Source: Pseudoduganella violaceinigra DSM 15887
GTDB taxonomy: Bacteria; Pseudomonadota; Gammaproteobacteria; Burkholderiales; Burkholderiaceae_D
Direction: 5' to 3'
Length of the DNA stretch: 64,000 bases
Assembly (NCBI RefSeq): GCF_000425385.1
Contig: NZ_KE384357.1
Coordinates: 84,579-148,578, forward strand
Of the stretch, positions 60,095-64,000 are shown piece after piece. A program made the translations under genes and the position numbers. How positions within the stretch are numbered: position 1 is the stretch's first letter; the number at the start of each line of letters is the position of its first letter. Below the pieces are notes generated by a model, which was not told the DNA's origin, did not search any database, and worked only from the letters and a program-made list of their open reading frames with translations.

Positions 60095-60122
60095 TTGACT
60101 TCGGCTGAGTTTCCTCTATAAT
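60095..60122 (+). promoter_or_regulatory. Promoter of the first tRNA-Leu
   Basis: TTGACT (60095-60100), 16-base spacer, TATAAT (60117-60122). Transcription would begin about 100 bases before the tRNA, leaving a processed leader. Confidence 0.75.
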
Positions 60123-60232
60123 TCTGGCTCTCGCAGCGATGCGGGAACGGCGAGTCGATGTGCAGCGTGGAATGAAAGTTCATCTGGCGCAAAACTCACC
60201 AAAGCAGTATGATAGCAGATGTTGTTGCTAAT

Positions 60233-60317
60233 GCCCACGTGGCGGAATTGGTAGACGCGCATGGTTCAGGTCCATGTGCCGCGAGGTGTGGGGGTTCGAG
60301 TCCCTCCGTGGGCACCA
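60233..60317 (+). tRNA. tRNA-Leu(CAG), copy 1
   Basis: An 85-nt class II tRNA with acceptor stem GCCCACG/CGTGGGC, encoded CCA and anticodon CAG (60267-60269) for CUG codons. Identical to copy 2 and one base different (in the variable arm) from copies 3 and 4. Confidence 0.97.
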
Positions 60318-60332
60318 AAAATTCCGCAGAGA

Positions 60333-60359
60333 AGCCGCTGATCTTTCAGCGGCTTTTTT
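60333..60359 (+). terminator. Terminator after tRNA-Leu copy 1
   Basis: AGCCGCTGA/TCAGCGGCT stem followed by T5, just after the tRNA; the same sequence with two changes follows copy 2. Confidence 0.88.
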
Positions 60360-60480
60360 GTTTTCCGGCGTCGGATTTCTTGACGCGCCGCCCCTCCTCC
60401 CCGTTTCCAGCCCCGGCCAGCAGTCGCCGCGCATGGTTCTTGCGGCAGCCTCCTTACCCATCAATTTGAAGGAGACCGCC

Positions 60481-61551
60481 ATGAAAACCCTTCTCGCCGG
60501 CTTGTTGCTGGCTGCCGGCACGGCATCGGCTGCGCCGGTATTCCACTTCAATTACCTCGCCGGCACCTCGATTCAGGCGCAACAAGGCTTCCAGGCCGCC
60601 GCCGCGCGCTGGTCGAGCTTATTGAACGACAATGTGACGATAAATTTGACGGTCGGGTTCAACTCCCTTGGCGGCGGCATCCTCGGCCAGGCGGCCTCAG
60701 CGGAAGACTTCCATACTTACGCCTCCGTCCGCAACGCCCTCGCGGCCGACGCCACCTCCGCCGCCGATGCAACCGCCGTGGCCCATCTGCCAGGCGGCTC
60801 ATCGTTCGGCATGCTGATCAACCGCACCGCCAATAACCCCTATGGCGCCGGCAGCCCCATCCCCTACATCGACCACAACGGCGACGCCAACAACCAACTG
60901 CTCTACATTGCCAACGCTGAAGCCAAGGCCCTCGGCCTGGCGGTCACGCCGCAAACGCTGCAGGGATGCATCGGCAATTGCGACGGCTTCATCCAATTCA
61001 ACAGCGATTTCAATTTCGACTTCAATCCCAACAACGGCACCGACGCCAATGCCTTCGACTTTGTCGGCGTGGCCTCGCATGAAATCGGCCACGTGCTGGG
61101 CTTCATCAGCGGCGTCGATATCCTCGACTACAACTCGCCCCCGGTCAACGGACCGTTCGAGGACAATGAATTCACCTATGCGTCGACGCTCGACCTGTTC
61201 CGCTACTCCGCCGCCAGCGCCGCCCAGGGCGTGATCGACTGGACCGCCGACGCCCGCAGCAAATACTTTTCACTCGATGGCGCCACGGTCGGACCGCAAT
61301 TTTCCACCGGCGAGAATTTCGGCGACGGCCGCCAGGCCAGTCACTGGAAGGACGACCTCTTCATCGGCCTGATGGATCCAACCGCCGGCATGGGCGAAAC
61401 TCTGCACATCAGCGGCAACGACGTGCTGGCCATGGACGCCATCGGCTGGAACGTTGCCGCCATTCCCGAACCTTCGGGCTGGGCCATGCTGGGCGCCGGT
61501 TTGCTGTTACTGGTGGCGCGCCAGCGTGGTCGTTCCGGCAAACTTTCATAA
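60481..61551 (+). CDS. Exported zinc metalloprotease with PEP-CTERM anchor (NF038122-like)
   Basis: A 356-residue protein. A signal peptide (to about residue 17) leads to a catalytic domain with the zinc motif HEIGHVLG (200-207, HExxHxxG, metzincin-like) and a later LMDPTAG stretch with a Met-turn flavour. The C-terminus is a PEP-CTERM sorting signal: PEPSGWAML, a hydrophobic helix and a basic tail (ARQRGR), cut by exosortase. ATG 60481 follows AAGGAG. It lies between two tRNA-Leu units. No exosortase in the window. Confidence 0.88.
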   Translation: MKTLLAGLLLAAGTASAAPVFHFNYLAGTSIQAQQGFQAAAARWSSLLNDNVTINLTVGFNSLGGGILGQAASAEDFHTYASVRNALAADATSAADATAVAHLPGGSSFGMLINRTANNPYGAGSPIPYIDHNGDANNQLLYIANAEAKALGLAVTPQTLQGCIGNCDGFIQFNSDFNFDFNPNNGTDANAFDFVGVASHEIGHVLGFISGVDILDYNSPPVNGPFEDNEFTYASTLDLFRYSAASAAQGVIDWTADARSKYFSLDGATVGPQFSTGENFGDGRQASHWKDDLFIGLMDPTAGMGETLHISGNDVLAMDAIGWNVAAIPEPSGWAMLGAGLLLLVARQRGRSGKLS

Positions 61552-61556
61552 ATGGC

Positions 61557-61585
61557 TTGACCAACGCGCCTGCAGCCATTACTAT
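61557..61585 (+). promoter_or_regulatory. Promoter of tRNA-Leu copy 2
   Basis: TTGACC (61557-61562), 17-base spacer ending CAT, TACTAT (61580-61585), starting five bases after the metalloprotease stop. Confidence 0.78.
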
Positions 61586-61615
61586 GCGTGCCTCGTTGCA
61601 GAACAACGCAACAAT

Positions 61616-61700
61616 GCCCACGTGGCGGAATTGGTAGACGCGCATGGTTCAGGTCCATGTGCCGCGAGGTGTGGGGGTTCGAGTCCCTCCGTGGGCACCA
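61616..61700 (+). tRNA. tRNA-Leu(CAG), copy 2
   Basis: Same 85-nt sequence as copy 1, including encoded CCA. The duplicated block extends into the terminator. Confidence 0.97.
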
Positions 61701-61715
61701 AAAATTCCGCAAAAA

Positions 61716-61742
61716 AGCCGCTGATCATTCAGCGGCTTTTTT
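61716..61742 (+). terminator. Terminator after tRNA-Leu copy 2
   Basis: AGCCGCTGA/TCAGCGGCT stem with a T tract; near-copy of the terminator at 60333. Confidence 0.88.
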
Positions 61743-61809
61743 GTTTTCCGGAGCCGCAAACGGAAAACGAAGAAAACGCAGAAAGTTGCAGGAAAAAACC
61801 AATTAAGGC

Positions 61810-61838
61810 TTGACCAATCCGGACCCGGCCATTAATAT
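61810..61838 (+). promoter_or_regulatory. Promoter of tRNA-Leu copies 3 and 4
   Basis: TTGACC (61810-61815), 17-base spacer ending CAT, TAATAT (61833-61838); same pattern as at 61557 and at tRNA-Ser. Confidence 0.78.
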
Positions 61839-61888
61839 GCGTGCCTCTGTTGCAGACAACACCGCAACGGAGAGTTGAAGAAGTTAGC

Positions 61889-61973
61889 GCCCACGTGGCG
61901 GAATTGGTAGACGCGCATGGTTCAGGTCCATGTGCCGCAAGGTGTGGGGGTTCGAGTCCCTCCGTGGGCACCA
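61889..61973 (+). tRNA. tRNA-Leu(CAG), copy 3
   Basis: 85 nt, anticodon CAG, encoded CCA. Differs from copies 1 and 2 by G to A in the variable arm. Confidence 0.97.
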
Positions 61974-62006
61974 AGCGCTACCTTCTGAGACAAATGCAGT
62001 ACCAGT

Positions 62007-62091
62007 GCCCACGTGGCGGAATTGGTAGACGCGCATGGTTCAGGTCCATGTGCCGCAAGGTGTGGGGGTTCGAGTCCCTCCGTGGGCACCA
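62007..62091 (+). tRNA. tRNA-Leu(CAG), copy 4
   Basis: Identical to copy 3, 33 bases downstream with no promoter between, so co-transcribed. Confidence 0.97.
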
Positions 62092-62106
62092 AGAATTCCG
62101 CAAAAA

Positions 62107-62129
62107 AGCTCCCTTCGGGGAGCTTTTTT
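62107..62129 (+). terminator. Terminator after tRNA-Leu copy 4
   Basis: AGCTCCC/GGGAGCT stem, TTCG loop, T tract. It precedes the convergent qorB-like gene stop and, with its A tract, may serve both directions. Confidence 0.9.
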
Positions 62130-62143
62130 CATTTCCGCGGCGC

Positions 62144-62995
62144 TTACACCGACAATGCCGCTTCCACTGCCTGCGAAACACTGCGGGTCGGGCGGCCGAT
62201 CAGCTTCTCCAGCGCCTTCCCATCATCGAACAAGCCGCCGCGCGCTGTGCCGGCATCCGAATCGGCCAGCAACTCAGGCCATGGGGCCGGCACGCCCACG
62301 CCAGCCAGCACGCCGGCAAACTCCGCCTGCGGCAATTCGCGGTACACGGCCGCCTTGCCGGACTGGCGCGCTGCTTCCGCGGTCAGTTCCGCCAGCGTGA
62401 ACGAGGTGCTGCCCGCCAGCTCATAGACCTGCTGCGGCGCTTCGGCCGTCAGCACGGCGACAGCGGCAGCGGCATAATCGGCGCGGGCGGCGGCCGAAAC
62501 ACGCCCCTCGCCGGCGCTGCCAACCATCTCGCCGCGCTGCGCGGCGCCGGCGATGCGGCCGTTGAAGTTCTCGAAATACCAGCCGTTGCGCAGTAAGGAA
62601 TACGCCAGGCCGCTGGCGCGGATGGCCGCCTCGGTGGCGACATGCTCCTCCGCCAGACGCAGCGGCGAGCTGTCGGCGCGCAGGATGCTGGTGTAGGCCA
62701 GCAGCTTCACCCCGGCGCGTTTTGCCGCGTCGACCACGGCACGGTGCTGCGCGGTGCGCTTGTCCACCACATTGGCCGAGACCAGCAGCACGCGCTCGGC
62801 GCCCGCCAGTGCGGCGTCCAGGCTGGCGGCATCCTCATAGTCCGCGCGGCGCACTTGCACACCGCGCGCCGCCAGGTGCGCCGCCTTGGACGGGTCGCGC
62901 ACCGCCGCCACGATGTGCGACGCCGGCACTTTCGCCAGCAGGCCTTCCACCACCAATTGACCCAATGCGCCCGTGGCGCCAGTTACGACGATCAT
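62144..62995 (-). CDS. NmrA-type SDR, NAD(P)H:quinone oxidoreductase (QorB-like)
   Basis: A 283-residue atypical short-chain dehydrogenase: MIVVTGATGALGQLVVEGLL is the NADPH-binding motif, then LLVSANVVDKRTAQHRAVVD and SLLRNGWYFENF as in QorB/YtfG. Likely reduces quinones. It diverges from an HxlR regulator gene with a 12-bp palindrome between, as in ytfG/ytfH. Confidence 0.87.
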   Translation of the reverse strand: MIVVTGATGALGQLVVEGLLAKVPASHIVAAVRDPSKAAHLAARGVQVRRADYEDAASLDAALAGAERVLLVSANVVDKRTAQHRAVVDAAKRAGVKLLAYTSILRADSSPLRLAEEHVATEAAIRASGLAYSLLRNGWYFENFNGRIAGAAQRGEMVGSAGEGRVSAAARADYAAAAVAVLTAEAPQQVYELAGSTSFTLAELTAEAARQSGKAAVYRELPQAEFAGVLAGVGVPAPWPELLADSDAGTARGGLFDDGKALEKLIGRPTRSVSQAVEAALSV

Positions 62996-63055
62996 GTTTT
63001 TCTCCTTGGTTGAAAACGATGTAGGGCTATAATAGGATCAACACTAACTTTTCGT

Positions 63056-63067
63056 AAGTACGTACTT
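63056..63067. promoter_or_regulatory. Probable HxlR (QorR-type) operator
   Basis: The perfect 12-bp palindrome AAGTACGTACTT lies between the divergent qorB-like and HxlR genes, with half-site-like GGTAAGTA repeated nearby. Position fits autoregulation. Confidence 0.65.
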
Positions 63068-63077
63068 TTTGGTAAGT

Positions 63078-63485
63078 ATGGAAAAAACTTCAAAATCCCT
63101 GCGGGCCGCCCTCTCCCGCCAAGCCCGGCAGCCGGGCAATGTCCTGGCGCCGGAATGCCCATCGCGGGCGGTCTTAAGCCATGTAACCAGCCGCTGGGGC
63201 GTCCTGGTGCTGGTGGTGCTATTGGGCGGCATGCACCGCTTCAGCCAGTTGCGCAAGGAAGTGGGCGGCGTCAGCGAAAAAATGCTGGCGCAAACCCTGG
63301 TTGCGCTGGAGGGCGACGGTTTCGTGCTGCGCACCGCCCTGCCCGAGATTCCGCCCCATGTGGAATACAGCCTGACGCCGCTGGGGCGCGAAGTCGCCGA
63401 GCGCCTGGAGGTGCTGGTCGACTGGATTGAGGACAACCTGCCACGCATCCTCGCACCTCAGGAAGAAGCCGAGGCAAGCTTGTAA
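63078..63485 (+). CDS. HxlR family transcriptional regulator (QorR-like)
   Basis: A 135-residue winged-helix regulator: CPSRAVLSHVTSRWGVLVLV, MHRFSQLRKEVGGVSEKMLAQ and VEYSLTPLGREV are the HxlR motifs. Cys near residue 28 may sense quinones or redox state as in QorR. ATG 63078 is inside a TTG-started longer frame. Probably represses the divergent gene. Confidence 0.88.
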   Translation: MEKTSKSLRAALSRQARQPGNVLAPECPSRAVLSHVTSRWGVLVLVVLLGGMHRFSQLRKEVGGVSEKMLAQTLVALEGDGFVLRTALPEIPPHVEYSLTPLGREVAERLEVLVDWIEDNLPRILAPQEEAEASL

Positions 63486-63497
63486 TACACTGGCAGA

Positions 63498-64000
63498 GTG
63501 GAACCGAATAACACTATCCTCGTCGCTACCGGTACCAGCCTCGATGTGGCGGCGCTGGAGCTGGCGCTTGCCACGCACCAGTACCGCGTCGAATCGGTCA
63601 CCAGCGGCGATCACGCGCTGCAGGTGGCGGCTGGCGGCGGCGTCGCCCTGGTATTGCTGGACACCGCCCTGGCAGGCAGCGCCGCGCTCGAACTGACGGG
63701 CCAATTGACCCAGGCCGACGCCAACCGCCGCATCCCGGTGCTGCTGATGTCGCACCGTCCCTCCCAGGAGGAACAGCAGCGCGCCGCCCGCGCCGGCGCC
63801 GACGGCTATTTCAGCCTGCCGCTGGCCACCACCAGCGTGGTCGACCACGTCCTGTTCGCCCTGCAGGGCCAGCGCATCGGCGGCTTCGACCTGGAGGTGA
63901 ACTACCACATGATGGCGGCCTCCTCGCCGGATGCGGTGATGCTGATCGATATGGACAGCGGCCACCCGGTCGACCTGAACCACCGCGCCGAGCAGCTGCT
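63498..64000 (+). CDS. Response-regulator receiver plus PAS protein (cut by window end)
   Basis: The frame from GTG 63498 stays open to the window edge (167 codons). It encodes a receiver-like domain (opening TILVATGTSLDVAALELALA; phospho-acceptor Asp in LVLLDTALAGS; RRIPVLLMSHRPSQEE; Lys position replaced by a GADGYFSLPL end) then the start of a PAS domain (MMAASSPDAVMLIDMDSGHP). Likely a hybrid sensor or diguanylate cyclase; the output domain lies outside. Confidence 0.65.
   Translation, partial: MEPNNTILVATGTSLDVAALELALATHQYRVESVTSGDHALQVAAGGGVALVLLDTALAGSAALELTGQLTQADANRRIPVLLMSHRPSQEEQQRAARAGADGYFSLPLATTSVVDHVLFALQGQRIGGFDLEVNYHMMAASSPDAVMLIDMDSGHPVDLNHRAEQL

Noticed and set aside
60233..62091. 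CRISPR-like or other direct-repeat array
   Set aside because: The repeated 85-base units are complete tRNA-Leu genes with promoters and terminators.

Overview
The window is high-GC DNA from a betaproteobacterial chromosome, most likely an Oxalobacteraceae member of the Massilia/Duganella type. This is inferred from the housekeeping order cysS - DNA glycosylase - accA - tilS - lysC, the TorF-type porin, Cache-type chemoreceptors, a PEP-CTERM metalloprotease and REP-like intergenic repeats; no rRNA or marker gene fixes the genus. I see no phage, no intact insertion sequence and no CRISPR array.

Layout. 0-13 kb: two diguanylate cyclases, a cysteine-rich copper-storage protein, a chemoreceptor, a TorF porin, and a Fur-type iron locus in which a PepSY protein and a TonB receptor diverge from one operator. 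A DUF5916 protein follows, with a palindromic repeat between it and the receptor. 12-18 kb: a GlxA-type regulator divergent from a cysteine hydrolase, a sugar symporter plus sugar 1-dehydrogenase pair, and a phasin-like gene with an intracellular PHB depolymerase. 18-31 kb is accessory: a P-loop kinase, a RibD-like reductase, decayed gene fragments, an arsRC-aqpS operon, a Pro/Ala-rich protein with a transmembrane helix and P-loop kinase domain that looks like a secreted effector, two unknown genes, a YeiH transporter and overlapping LysR regulators. 31-40 kb is core: tRNA-Ser, lysC, tilS, accA, a DNA glycosylase, cysS, two cyclophilins and lpxH.

40-45 kb holds a three-gene beta-lactam response locus: BlaI repressor, a BlaR1-type sensor protease whose sensor domain is a class D beta-lactamase fold, and a separate class D beta-lactamase. 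The sensor's STFK motif reads STFN while the secreted enzyme keeps STFK. It abuts a truncated B12-dependent ribonucleotide reductase gene. 45-54 kb: envelope proteins, a GntR-ABC exporter operon, a Tsx-like porin and a second chemoreceptor. 53-60 kb: yceH, cysE, an acidic unknown protein, rlmB and rnr. 60-62 kb: four almost identical tRNA-Leu(CAG) genes in three promoter-terminator units around a PEP-CTERM metalloprotease. The window ends with a qorB/qorR-type pair and a truncated response-regulator/PAS gene.

The least expected signal is two families of composite palindromes, two copies each. Family 1 (9534-9717 and 40921-41057) sits between convergent genes, has 25-30 bp terminal inverted repeats and contains FNR-like dyads; one copy supplies the C-terminus of a neighbouring protein. 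Family 2 (34695-34813 and 56558-56660) sits between co-directional genes, begins inside the TAA stop of the upstream gene, and is built of two GGGTCAG hairpins around a GCGGCCGC core inside AAAACCGGTAAA ends. Both resemble REPINs, and no mobilising transposase is present in the window.
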